DNA of 64,000 nt, taken from assembly GCA_032622095.1 (NCBI GenBank), contig CP136067.1, positions 39,661,549 to 39,725,548 on the forward strand, written 5' to 3'. The position numbers and the translations under genes were made by a program. A model generated the notes under the pieces. It ran no database searches. It was not told the DNA's origin and saw only the letters and a program-made list of their open reading frames with translations. Of the stretch, positions 1 through 10,311 are shown piece by piece; the first letter of the stretch is position 1, and every line of letters begins with the position of its first letter. The stretch is from Siphonodentalium dalli. Its lineage: Eukaryota > Mollusca > Scaphopoda > Gadilida > Siphonodentaliidae.

Positions 1-469
1 CGAAATACAGCTCAAGTCCGAATTTCGTTTTAATCCGATAATTTTTGCGTGAGTTATGGCCCCTTTTTTGACGTAATTTGACTTAGAAAATTCCTGAAAT
101 TTGTTGTCCGGATGATAACTTTAGTTAGAGTGAACCGATTTCAATCAAATTTGGTATGTGGGTTTATTAGGAGAAAAGACAGCTCAGATTCGAATTTGGG
201 TTCCGTCCGCCAATTTTCACCGGAGTTATGCCCCTTATTTGACGTAATTTGACTTAGAAAATCCCTGAAATTTGTTGTCCGCATGATAACTTTACTAGAG
301 CTTATCGGATTCAATGATAATTTGGTATATTACTTTCTCCCACCAAAACACAGGTCAAGTTCAAATTTGAGTTCCGTCCGCCAATTTTTACCAGAGTTAT
401 GCCCCTTTTTTATCAGTTTCCTCCGACCCAAGAGAGGGCGTATATTGCACGCCCAGCGTAGCTCTTGTT
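1..469 (+). repeat. Dispersed repeat A, copy 1 (truncated by window start)
   Basis: Two to three diverged tandem units of about 150 bp contain phrases such as GAGTTATGCCCC and GATGATAACTTTA. The copy ends in GGGCGTATATTGCACGCC followed by AGCTCTTGTT. The same end (GGGCGTATTATG...GCTCTTGTT) closes the copy at 16191-16610, and its reverse complement opens the copy at 7167. No transposase is present. The family looks non-autonomous and I cannot assign its class. Confidence 0.6.
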
Positions 470-670
470 GGAATTACCATGGGCTTATTTTGCCATGTGC
501 TAACTATGCTCTTGTTTCCAAATAAAACTCTCCAAAAAATGCACCTTTTTTGGGGGACCTGAGGTGAGAGACCTTTTATCATACATTCTCAATGTGATCA
601 TTGGGTTTTGACTGCGATAAAAGTTGACCAAATTTTTAACGCGTTCATAGTCCCATGTCCACATTGGATC

Positions 671-781
671 CATCGTTCAGAGCTTTCCGATGAATGGCAA
701 CAAGCCATATTTCCGACTAAATCCTGAAATGTTACCCATAATTCTGCTGTGGTTAAGGAGTCGATTACTTAGGGCATTACT
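671..781. repeat. Half copy of palindromic repeat D
   Basis: The stretch from GAGCTTTCCGATGAATGGC to GTCGATTACTTAGGGCATTA matches the right arm of the palindromic element at 15260-15486. It lies immediately upstream of the first PSMD2 exon in the window. Only one arm is present. Confidence 0.6.
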
Positions 782-803
782 ATACCTTGTCAAATCTTCA
801 CAG

Positions 804-950
804 GGACGTCAATTGGAGCAACCAATGTGGATTCTGCCAGAAATAACCTTGCTGCTTCATTCGTCAATGGTCTTCTGAACACAGCTTTCGGGCAAGACAA
901 ACTGCTGATGGAAGATGGCAACAAATGGCTGTATAAAAATAAAGACCATG
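804..950 (+). CDS. PSMD2: PSMD2 (26S proteasome subunit RPN1), first exon in window
   Basis: PSMD2/RPN1 is the large scaffold subunit of the 26S proteasome base. It docks ubiquitin receptors and shuttle factors next to the ATPase ring. This internal exon follows acceptor TTCACAG and ends before donor GTTAGT. It encodes a segment containing [16 protein letters not shown] and GQDKLL, ending in [11 protein letters not shown]. This corresponds to the region just before the proteasome/cyclosome (PC) repeats, roughly residue 350-400 of about 900 in known orthologues. It starts in phase (two bases complete a codon) and ends with one base of the Gly codon that the next exon finishes. Twelve exons to 27409 join without a frameshift and give about 499 residues. 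Upstream exons lie outside the window. Confidence 0.93.
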
Positions 951-1295
951 GTTAGTGCATATCTTAAAGTCCTTCGTAACGGGTAAATGTGCAAAAAATA
1001 TACACAAGTCTGGAAACAGTACCACTGAGAAGAACATGAAGAAATAGATAAGGCCAAACAAACAAAAATATTTGATTCTCAGGCAGTTTTTTTTATATCA
1101 ATGAGGGAGCGAGGGTTTTATTTCTATTTTTTATTTTTTTCTGACCATAGACTGGCACATAGTAAGCATGGGTTATTATTATACCTTCCCAGGTCGAGAA
1201 AAATATAGGGAGAACTGTGTAATGGATATAAACTAATTTAATCTGATATAACGAATGACAAATTATGACAATGTAATATGCGCACATCATATAGG

Positions 1296-2653
1296 GTAGT
1301 CCAAGTCTTCTCGTACTAAAGCCGGCTAAGATATTGGGATGGAGGTGCCGGTCTTTAGTCCGAGTTCGTCCCGTATAGTCTATTATGACACGACTTACGC
1401 CCACGATCTGTGGCGGGAATCTGTGTTGTATTTTACTCGATTTACCTAATAAATCAATACATGATGCTATATACATCGGAAAGAGAGACATCTTATGGTC
1501 ATAATGGTGTATAATAATCTAACTTTCATGTTACATTACGCATAGAATATTCCGGTTGATTGTCACCAACATCGCTGTTTTTATATTTTGTTTACTTAAC
1601 TGAAAGCCGAAGTCAGGTTCCGAAGAATTCCGGCATTGTCCGCTGGGTATTCTAGTTTCCGTTTCTATATATAGCGCGGGGTTTTCCGAACAAAATGGCG
1701 AAAACCGATCGCCCCAAAGTCCAGTTTCCTATGTGCTTTGAGAACAATTCCCGCACTAAAAACTTAATGACATAATGGAGGATCAGAACGGTAGTTTTGT
1801 TGACAATTTTCGCAAGCAACTTGTCAAAATTGGAGCAAATTAGAACTCTTATGTCTGACTTGCCATGCGTGTGATGTGCATTTTGATTTGTGTGTTGATA
1901 AAATAATCGGAGAACCGAATCACACAGTTTCGAAATATAGTTCTTCCGTTTCAGTGGGACTTTTCAAACTTAAGGTTCAAAATGTATACAAATTTTGTTT
2001 GTTTTTTTTGTGTGCATAACAAGAGCAATATATTGCCCTGTTCGCTTAGTATATATCTTAATTTCGCGGAAGTCCACCAAATGTGGGTGAAATGTAGCAC
2101 CATATAAGGCATATTATTTATTCTAATGCTCGTTGTGTTTACACTGTTTTAAACTTTGAGAGGGTTATAATTCCCGTAATTTATTTAATGTATTACATTT
2201 ATATCTCCAATGTTTAATTAATCTATTTATTTTTTATTTATTGACACACATAATTACGATTACAATGGAGAATTCATCGTAATTTGCGTTGTTAGTCCAA
2301 AATCTACGGAATATTTTCAACGGAAAATGCCGAACACAGTTCGCGAGGTCAACTGAGTTCGCATACTTTAAAAAAATTGTAAACATTGCGATAAATGTCT
2401 CTTTTCGCATTAAATTACCGCTTTCAATTCACAACTGATGTGGGTTTCAGATCAAATAGCATGTCTTCTGTTGAAAATATCCGTTTATTGTCGCAATTGT
2501 GATATTTTATTTCATATAATTGTGGTTTTATTTGAGCGGGTCACTAACGCTTAAGTCGTGTCATAGGAATGCATGGGCCTGGAACTCGGACTAAAGACTG
2601 GCACCTCCATCCCAATATCTTAGCCGGCTTTAATACGAGAAGACTTGGACTAC
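1296..2653. mobile_element. 1.36-kb non-autonomous DNA transposon with 72-bp inverted termini
   Basis: Arms 1296-1368 and 2582-2653 are inverted copies with only about two mismatches. They start GTAGTCC and end GGACTAC. The direct repeat ATATAGG (1289-1295 and 2654-2660; 8 bp if the preceding C counts) flanks both sides as a target-site duplication. The interior has no transposase. It contains a TATATATAG box near 1667 followed by ATGGCG at 1694, opening a 26-codon reading frame. The element sits in the intron after the first PSMD2 exon. Superfamily is not assigned; a 7-8 bp duplication would suit hAT- or Merlin-like enzymes. Confidence 0.75.
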
Positions 2654-3045
2654 ATATAGGGATTAAGTTACCTATAATGATATATATATTGATATCATTT
2701 TAACACGCAGAACTACATATCCGATTCATATAAAAATACAGAACGTAAATACAGTTGAAACAAAAGAAAAAGTAATCTTCCAAACTATTGTAGAAAGTCT
2801 TGATTGACTTATTCCCCTGACTAATTATAGGCTGTATATGTACCGCAATTGATGATAGAAAATAACACTTCAAATAATAATCATAAACATGGCAGATTTT
2901 TTTCAATGAGGCTATGCCTGAGAATCAAAACCTTTTTTTTTTTGGCCTAAACGTTGTTCAAATATTAATTATTGATAGCTCTCTAATAATGAGATTGCAT
3001 GTGTTGAAATCATTGTTATGCAAATAAAACTGTTGCAGCGATTAA

Positions 3046-3130
3046 CCCTTCCATGACTGGAGCTTCCTGAAATTTTGCGAAAACCATGTGCCAATGTATT
3101 CTCTTATATATGCGAGTCTCTCATATCAGT
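3046..3130. repeat. Remnant of palindromic-cassette element
   Basis: TTAACCCTTCCATGACTGG leads into CATGTGCCAATGTATTCTC and TTATATATGCGAGTC, then the similarity stops. This is one arm of the 69-bp cassette (see 6651) in a diverged context that recurs near 13040, 14240 and 20900. Confidence 0.5.
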
Positions 3131-3191
3131 CAATGTTATTCCAGAAGGAAGGCAGCTAGCTTGAGCGTGCATGACAAGTGTTATCTGTTGT

Positions 3192-3795
3192 CAGGGTTCG
3201 CGCTGCCCCTTGCCAAATTTGCCAATGGCAAAAATAATTCACATTTGGCAAAAAATATTTTCATTTGGCAAAAATTTTGGCAAGTCACTTTTGATTCCTC
3301 AAGAAAGTTTATTAATTTTTGTCAATCAATACCACTCATTTCAGGAAACTCTCATTATTAATGGTATTAGTGGTGATTTACACATGTATAAGTTTATGAA
3401 AAGTTAACACCAGTCAAGATGCAATTAATCTGATATCATTAGTATCGACGGGTGGAGGGATTGCTATTGTGTCTGGTTGTGGTGTTTACATAGCTAATCC
3501 TCTTTGTTTCGATATGCCTTTCTGATGAAGAAACCCTTCTACAACTGCATTGTTATGTTGTTGGTTTATTGTGCTATGATAAACCCAAGTATAGAGGCGA
3601 GAATTGTTAATAACTAACTGCATTCCTATCGATATCAAAGGTTGCTCAAGCAGCGATTGTTGAAATAGTCAAAATAAAAGAAACAATGTTGTATAAACTG
3701 ATAGCATTTGGCAACTCATAACAGCATTTGGCAAAAATTATTTTCATTTGGCAAAATGTTTGGCAAAAATAAATTTTGGGCCAGCGCGGACCCTG
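3192..3795. mobile_element. hAT-like non-autonomous element with perfect 8-bp target duplication
   Basis: The termini CAGGGTTCGCGCTG (3192) and CAGCGCGGACCCTG (ending 3795) are imperfect inverted repeats of hAT type. The 8-bp direct repeat TCTGTTGT flanks both ends (3184-3191 and 3796-3803). The inner arms are inverted repeats rich in CATTTGGCAAAA. The element is 604 bp with no transposase, in the same PSMD2 intron as 1296-2653. Confidence 0.85.
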
Positions 3796-4245
3796 TCTGT
3801 TGTGCACCCAGTGTGTGGTCGTCAAATCCAGGTTTGTTAAAACCACACAGTAAACAATTGCTATCAGACATTATTTTTGGTATTGATCAAGTATTGAACA
3901 TTGAAAACTGAGTAAACTAAGCGACGTATCTTCGGTGCAGAGCACAGAGATAAAAAGAAAGCTTGACTTACTTGCGAGAGCTTTTATAGAAATGAAACAG
4001 GTCATTTCTGGTTGACAAGTCCTTGGAATAAACGTACCATAGGTATTTTATACCATTTTTTGACCTATGGATATTTATGTTACATAACGGGTTTAACAAG
4101 AAATCGCGGCCCGATTTTTAACGTAAACTCTTTTGCGAAGCATGAAGTGTCCAAGATACTTATAATAGGAGATACATAGTTTGGGTAAAACATATTATGT
4201 TTTGAGATACCTCTCACCGTTTAACTAAACATTCTAATATTACAG
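3796..4245. other. Intron sequence, nothing recognised
   Basis: This unique-looking AT-rich sequence runs from the right end of the hAT element to the next PSMD2 exon. I saw no open frame, hairpin or repeat. Confidence 0.5.
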
Positions 4246-4352
4246 GTATGCTTAGTGCCACAGCCTCACTTGGTCTAATATTACTGTGGGATGTTGACGG
4301 AGGTCTTTCACAGATTGACAAGTATCTCTATTCATCAGATGACTACATTAAG
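4246..4352 (+). CDS. PSMD2: PSMD2 exon, start of PC-repeat region
   Basis: The exon is preceded by ATTACAG. It encodes [20 protein letters not shown] and continues to [12 protein letters not shown], one of the most conserved stretches of RPN1. The first two bases finish the Gly codon from exon 804-950, and the exon ends in phase 0. The donor used must be GTTCGT, because only that joins in frame to the next exon (AGALLACG). A better-looking GTAAG lies four bases further on at 4357. Confidence 0.95.
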
Positions 4353-5278
4353 GTTCGTAAGAAAATTTGCAGAAATTTAGTAAGCCCCTTTGATTTGATT
4401 CAATGCGATTTGGAATCTTTTATCTAATTCGATTCAATTCGAAATTGGCTGCCCTGATTAAAATTTTATCGAATCTCTTCCATCAGGTGCATTCCCATTA
4501 TTTCTATAGATTACAGATTACATACAGCACTGCTCTTGCACTATGAAACTTCGTATTACTAACAAATGCTAACATACAGACAACTGTTGCAAATTATCTA
4601 TATATAGACAGCCCAATCTCTGTAAGAATGACGTAAACCCAACAGGACTCCAGTTTCACATCAGAAGGAAATTACATTCAAACTAATTGGCAAACCTCAC
4701 CTTTCCATATACTACCATTGGTCAAGAAGTTCAAAATTATACAATTTAAATGGCAGATTTCAGTACTACGCATGGAGATTGACAAAAGTTCTCAAAATCA
4801 TCACAAAGAGTTACTCCCCATCTGCCACTCATCGAAATTCAATGATTCACATCCGTTATATTTATGATGAAAATGAGCTGTATGCTCATTCTAGTTTACT
4901 GTATTTCTTGTAGCTTCTGCAGGCCTTAAAATCCGACGAAAATCCGAATCATGATTCTCATTTTGATTCTCAAAAAAAGTCCTGATTCCCTGTAGAAACG
5001 CTATGTTTGATTCTCGCAAAATTTGTGGATTTTAAGGCCTGTTCTGATTTCTTTGCTTTATCGATAGACAGTCTATTGCGAAGAAGACGCATTAGTATGG
5101 TTAGGTAATACAAAATCCATTGATGATCAATTACTGCTACTGATTTAAATGTTTAAATATTTCGTCCCTTCACATATGTATCTGAAACATAAGTATATGG
5201 GTATTTATTGACCAGGCAGAAGCCTAGCTCTTGTTGAGCATGAATGAAATTTGTATCCATGAGTAAATTCAATTTCAG
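4353..5278. other. PSMD2 intron, nothing recognised
   Basis: AT-rich intron. Short CGAATC/GATTC-rich stretches at 4390-4480 and 4920-5040 (AATCCGAATCATGATTCTC) resemble pieces at 13750-14130 and 17690-17800, so they may be an old dispersed repeat. No coding potential seen. Confidence 0.4.
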
Positions 5279-5406
5279 GCTGGCGCGTTGCTTGCCTGTG
5301 GTATAGTTAACTCTGGAGTGAGAAATGAATGTGATCCAGCTCTCGCCTTGCTATCTGACTACATCATGCATAACACAGCGATCATGAGGGTCGGTGCTAT
5401 TATTGG
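5279..5406 (+). CDS. PSMD2: PSMD2 exon, PC repeat
   Basis: The acceptor is AATTTCAG. It encodes [20 protein letters not shown], continuing [12 protein letters not shown] and ending VGAIIG. The alternating small/hydrophobic ACGIVNSG block is a typical proteasome/cyclosome repeat of the toroid. The exon ends after two bases of a Gly codon, before donor GTAGGT. Confidence 0.95.
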
Positions 5407-5489
5407 GTAGGTATCGGACAATGTTTATGTCATATATGACAGTAAACGCCTTATCAGTCTACTGTATCTACCCCATACCATTTTTAAAC

Positions 5490-6110
5490 AAGACAACCAG
5501 ACCACAAGTTCATATAATTCCTTTTGCACATCCCTCTTAGGTTGGGATTTTACAACTGGTACTCCAAGCTCTCCAACTTTTGGAAATTTCCGACATGACA
5601 TCCCCCATCAAGTTAAAGTTTGGGGCCAACCTGACATCCCCCATAACATGATATGCAAACCACTGAAATTTCAAGGTGAAGATCCCTGCTCAACGAAGAT
5701 CTTCCAGCTATGTCCCTGTTTAGAACTACTTGTCTTAAGTCATTTTGACAAGTACTGAATGTTGTAGTCTTCAGAGTCCCAGTCTTTGCAGTCTGGTGAG
5801 CGACCCACTGTCATTGACTGTCTTGTTAAACAAGACAACCAGACCACAGTCCTTAGTTCATTTTGCACATCCCTCTTAGGTTTGAATTTTACAACTGGTA
5901 CTCCAAGCTCTCCAACTTTTGGAAATTTCCAAGGTGATGTCCCCCATACAGTTAAAATTTGTGGCCCCATGACATAAGATACACACCACTGAAATTTCAA
6001 GGTGAAGTTCCCTGCTCAACGAAGATCCTCCAGCTATGTCCCTGTTTAGAACTTCTTGTCTTATGTCATTTTGACAAGTACTGACTGTTGAAGTTTTCAG
6101 AGTCTCAGTC
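5490..6110 (+). repeat. Tandem duplication of about 0.3 kb in a PSMD2 intron
   Basis: The sequence from CAAGACAACCAGACCACA at 5492 recurs at 5829. Shared phrases include TTTTGCACATCCCTCTTAGG, ACTCCAAGCTCTCCAACTTT and TCCAGCTATGTCCCTGTTTA, the last ending near 5720 and 6050. The copies differ by scattered substitutions, so the duplication is not recent. Confidence 0.8.
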
Positions 6111-6366
6111 TTAGGTTTTAGGACTATCTTTTAATTTGTGAATTTTTATTTAATCAGCATTTTACAATCAAGTTGTTTTATTATACAAATATGTTATCAC
6201 ATCCTATGTCAAGCGACTATGAACACAACGTGTTGTGAAACAGGCGCTCTTCAAAAATAAAAAAATAAAAATAAATACACTAGATGTGCTTAAATTGGGC
6301 TTTGATCAACAATCCTGATTGCATATTATGTTTCTAAAATAATTTTGTTTAATTATCTATCTTCAG

Positions 6367-6454
6367 GTTGGGCTTGGCTTATGCCGGCTCCAACAGATCA
6401 GATGTGATATCCTTACTATTACCAGTGCTATCAGATACCAAGGCCAATATGGAG
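6367..6454 (+). CDS. PSMD2: PSMD2 exon, PC repeat
   Basis: The exon follows ATCTTCAG and precedes donor GTAAAA. One base completes Gly, then [20 protein letters not shown] and LSDTKANME follow. The GLGLAYAGS core is a PC repeat of RPN1. It ends in phase 0. Confidence 0.95.
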
Positions 6455-6620
6455 GTAAAACTGCTCTCACTGACCTTACTCTGGGACTATCCTACCCTGA
6501 TTTGCGAAGGGTCTTGGCCTTTTCAAAAGATCTTTATCGTTCTAATTTACAAAAATTGTGCAATATCAGGAATGTCCTCATTCAAGTTTTACATGTATCA
6601 AAAATTATTTCAATTCATTT

Positions 6621-6999
6621 TTAACCCTTTACCCAACAGAAGGGCCCTGTGCCAATGCATTCTCTTATACATGCGAGTCGACCATTGGTCGCCTCGCATA
6701 TATAAGAGAATGCATTGGCTTAACACATTAAAAATTATAAAATTGTTAAAGAATGTAAGAAAAAATGGTAAAAAGTGTTTTTTTTAGGCCAATGCATTCT
6801 CTTATATATGCGAGGCGACCTATGGTCGACTCGCATATATAAGAGAATGCATTGGCACAGGGTATAACTGTAACTATCACAATGTGGCCAAGGAGCCGGT
6901 TCCAATGATATCCATATTTGTATGGTTCTATTGAGACAGACCGAAGATATTTTAGGCTGTTGAAGCTTTATTTGGCCGGTTTGTTGGGTAAAGGGTTAA
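6621..6999. mobile_element. piggyBac-like MITE (family P1) carrying two palindromic cassettes
   Basis: The ends are TTAACCCTTTACCCAACA and TTGGGTAAAGGGTTAA: a TTAA target duplication plus CCCTTT-type inverted termini, the hallmark of piggyBac-class elements. Inside are two 69-bp cassettes (6651-6719 and 6788-6856). Each is a near-perfect hairpin and the second is the reverse complement of the first, with an A/T-rich spacer between them. There is no transposase. Related copies are at 13268, 18910, 25004, 27900 and 40439. Confidence 0.88.
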
Positions 7000-7166
7000 G
7001 AGTTTATTCAATGAATAAAGTTGATCACTACACTACCATTTATCACAATTACCGATATGTAACAAGGTGAAGGTTGCTGGTAAGAGAAGTATAAACAAAA
7101 CACATGTGGTATTATCGATTATTACAGTATTACCTGTTTGTTTTTTTTGCTCATTGACAATTATTA

Positions 7167-7702
7167 ACAAGAGCATGCCGTCGGGGCGTGGCATAATACA
7201 CCAGTTTCTGGAGTAGAGTGGGGCATGTAGACAGAAACCATACTTGAACTTGATCTGTATACCAAATTTGGTTCAGTTCACTCGATTTAATCTAAAGTTA
7301 TCATCTGGAAACCGCATATCAGGTAAAATCTAAGTCGAAAAAGGGGCATAACTAATGCGGACGAAACCCATATTCGAACTTGATCTGTATTTTGGGGTGG
7401 TAAACTATAATACCAAATTTGGTTCAGATCACTTGATTGAATCCAAAGTTATCATCCGGAAACCGTAAATCAGGTAAAATCTAAGTCGAAAAAGGGACAT
7501 AACTCAGTCAAAATCATGCGGACGAAAACCCATATTCGAACTTGATCTGTGTTTTGGGGTGGTAAACTAAAATACCAAATTTGGTTCACTTCACTCGATT
7601 CAATCTTAAGTTATCATCTGGAAACCAAAAGCAGACGGATGGACGGCGGACGGACAACTCATTTACATAATACGACCGTTTTTTCAAACGGGCATATAAA
7701 AA
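7167..7702 (-). repeat. Dispersed repeat A, copy 2
   Basis: This is the reverse complement of the copy at 16191-16610. It opens AACAAGAGCATGCCGTCGG and closes with CGACCGTTTTTTCAAACGGG. The interior contains three diverged units of roughly 120 bp with TTCGAACTTGATCTGTAT and AAAGTTATCATCTGGAAACC. Confidence 0.65.
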
Positions 7703-7854
7703 GTGTTAAATTCTGCACTGGGAATTTTCAGTTCCAGTTTGATTTCACAAGAAGTCACAAACTGGAAACAAACCTATTCCAATTTAATACTGGTATAAAT
7801 TTATTCGGAATAATGACATGTAAATTTAGCAGGGAACTTCTCAAGCCTTGAATA

Positions 7855-8271
7855 GTGTGTCTGTCATTTGCAGAATGAGGTCCCCAGAGGGTGAATTTAG
7901 TGACATTATCCCGCAAGGTGGGCTAGTGTCACCAAATTCACCATCTGGGGACCTCATTCTGCTTATGCCTCAACTGCTATGAGAGACCTAGGATCAGATT
8001 GAAGTTCCCTAGTTGAAGTTGGTGACATTCATCCATTGGTCACCTCAAGTATGCATTTTATCTTCTGCAAATTAGGGGATATAGAAACTGAACAGAAGGG
8101 AAAAAGTAACTAAAAATAATGTTAATCTGAGACTATAGATACTTCCCAGAAGATGAGGCCTAAGCAGAATGAGGTCCCCAGAGGGCGATTTGGTGATGCT
8201 AGCCTGCTGTGCATGGTAGAATCACAAAATTCACCCTCTGGGGACCTCATTCTGAAAATGACATACACACT
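7855..8271. mobile_element. MITE family C, copy 1
   Basis: The termini GTGTGTCTGTCATTTGCAG and its inverse (ending ATGACATACACAC) sit next to TA on each side. Just inside each end is a small hairpin of AGAATGAGGTCCCCAGAGGG with its complement (7873-7963 and 8165-8253). The whole is an inverted repeat containing two further palindromes. Other copies are at 19354 and 23763. Confidence 0.75.
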
Positions 8272-8549
8272 ATATCCAGGCTTGTCCGTACTTGAGAGAT
8301 TGATTCCCGAGCTTGAACTTTGGTTGAAATTGACACCATATTGTTTACAACATACCGATATGAGCACTCGCCACTCATGATTTTGGTGTTGAATGGGTCG
8401 CCGTATATCACTCTCCTGAAACAATTGCCACGGTTCACTCAGGAAATGTTCAGATAATTTTGTTGAACTTGTTATCTGAACATTTCTCACAAATGAATAG
8501 GAATCCTTCTGTATAATGTGTTCACCTGGCTGTCATCTTATAAAGTTAT

Positions 8550-8709
8550 TATATAATGTTGTGTACAGTATGTGTTTTTCTTGTACGAATCCAGGTTGTG
8601 GTGAAAAGTCATATTGGACGAGACACACAGTGTCGAGTCCGATATACTTTTCACCACAACCTGGACGAGTACAAGAAAAACTCATACTGTACACAACATT
8701 GTATAATGA
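8550..8709. repeat. Long perfect-type hairpin, 70-bp arms
   Basis: The arm with TTGTGTACAGTATGTG...CCAGGTTGTGGTGAAAAG (to about 8620) is matched by its reverse complement at 8637-8709 with a few mismatches. The loop is about 16 bp (GAGACACACAGTGTC, itself palindromic). Likely a fold-back MITE; I see no other copy in the window. Confidence 0.7.
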
Positions 8710-9993
8710 CATTTTTATTATCCATCTGTATGTTTATCCAAATTTTGAGAATAAAACTTTTGTGGTTATTTTTGGTATTTGGCACTTAATTCTCTATAAA
8801 AGCCTGTATTTTGATCATCAGAAAGCATGATTTGGAAAAGTAAACACGGAAGTGAAAAAAAAACTCAATGTGGAAGTGAAACGTCTGCAAAATCAACCAG
8901 TGTTGCACACGCATCACAATTTCACAGATTCATTTCTCAATCGAGTTAGTTCGTGACGTCACTGAGTCCCGATAAAAGAGTGATATTGCACACTTGGGAG
9001 TCCAATATGACATTCGGGAGTCCAATATGACTTTTTCCCGGATTATCACGTGGCGGCTTTTGCCCAATCAGAAAAGGTGTTAGTTAAGGGGTGGATAATA
9101 ATATATTTTCTGAGCATCCATCCAGATGAGTAATAGAACATTCTAATGAATAGTTTTATTAATTTAAAGATACGTGGTGGGTATAGCTGTTAAAATAGTC
9201 AGATCCTTTAAAACTGTCATAAACATAAAGAATATTATATAATAGACATAAATATTGCGTACATTGCATGTTATTGTCACATTTGTATGTTTTGTTATGT
9301 AACCAAACATCAAAAACGTTACAGAACCATTTGTTTAAAGACAAACACTCGGAACTACCAGATCATCCAATGAAAATTGTTCCGTTGCGATGTGGAAGGC
9401 TAAGATAAAATTATTGGTGACATCAACAATCGCATTCAAATCACTCCCAATTTTAATTTTAATCAACCCATTCTACCCGCTATCAGTTCAAAATCCAGCT
9501 AATCCACTTTAGTTCATGATTGGGAAACGATCAGCAGAAAACGTGTTCATAATATAATTGTTCTTGTAAAGAGATTAATATTTTTCAATCCAGTTAGTAT
9601 TTTCTCCTAACCTATATATGGTAATACATACCAAATAAGTAATTTACAATGATAGTATTGTGAGTTGTAACTTGTAGACGCACCAAATTGTGCACGAATC
9701 TAAATAAGGAAATGATGCAATATTGTGACTCTGCTTATAAACAATTCACTGCGCTTTATCAAGAAATTAACAACACTCTACCTGCATTTTCTCTGACACA
9801 AAGCATGTTTTGTGAATGATATCGCATTCATATCATCTTTATGCTAAACTATTAATATATTCTTGAGGAAATTATCATTATTTGATAAAATTTTATTTCT
9901 AAATTATAACCTACAACGAAGGCCGCCCATCCCTTCAATATGATAATCTATATAGTGATGAAAGGATTAAAATGAGATGCTTTATCTTGTCAG
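8710..9993. other. PSMD2 intron, mostly unrecognised
   Basis: Around 8990-9030 the phrase GGGAGTCCAATATGAC occurs twice in tandem. At 9164-9190 TTTAAAGATACGTGGTGGGT resembles the right end of the element at 26110-26641. Nothing else is supported. Confidence 0.4.
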
Positions 9994-10156
9994 GTTGTTG
10001 GTATGGCTGCTCTGTCATGTGGTCTCATCGCTGTCGGCACCTGCAATGGGGAAGTTTCATCTTCGATTCTACAAACAATGATGGAGAAATCTGAGTCCGA
10101 TCTAAAAGACACATATGCCAGATTCCTAGCTCTAGGATTAGCTCTTACATATCTAG
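9994..10156 (+). CDS. PSMD2: PSMD2 exon, PC repeat and following helix
   Basis: The acceptor is CTTGTCAG. It encodes [20 protein letters not shown], then [20 protein letters not shown] and [13 protein letters not shown]. These match the RPN1 segment with the conserved [12 protein letters not shown] motif. It ends one base into a Gly codon before donor GTATAT. A damaged copy of the 3' part of this exon lies at 13658-13754. Confidence 0.95.
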
Positions 10157-10311
10157 GTATATATTTTTGCCAGTCCTAAAATGGTTACATATGAGATTTC
10201 ATCAGAGATGTTTTTCCTGTCGAATTTCCACTTATTATATCAGTCACTTGATGTTAACAAAAACACTTATAATCTAAATTTATATATCAACTAATAATAT
10301 AAATATTTTTA

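Noticed and set aside
283-525. Short frames at the left edge as a gene
   Set aside because: They fall within dispersed repeat A and show no conserved protein.
5740-6000. An 86-codon minus-strand frame
   Set aside because: It lies in an intronic 0.3-kb duplication whose other copy does not keep the frame open.
6650-6860. Hairpins as transcription terminators or a cruciform replication origin
   Set aside because: They lie inside TTAA-flanked MITEs in introns and recur across the window. Nothing points to termination or origin function.
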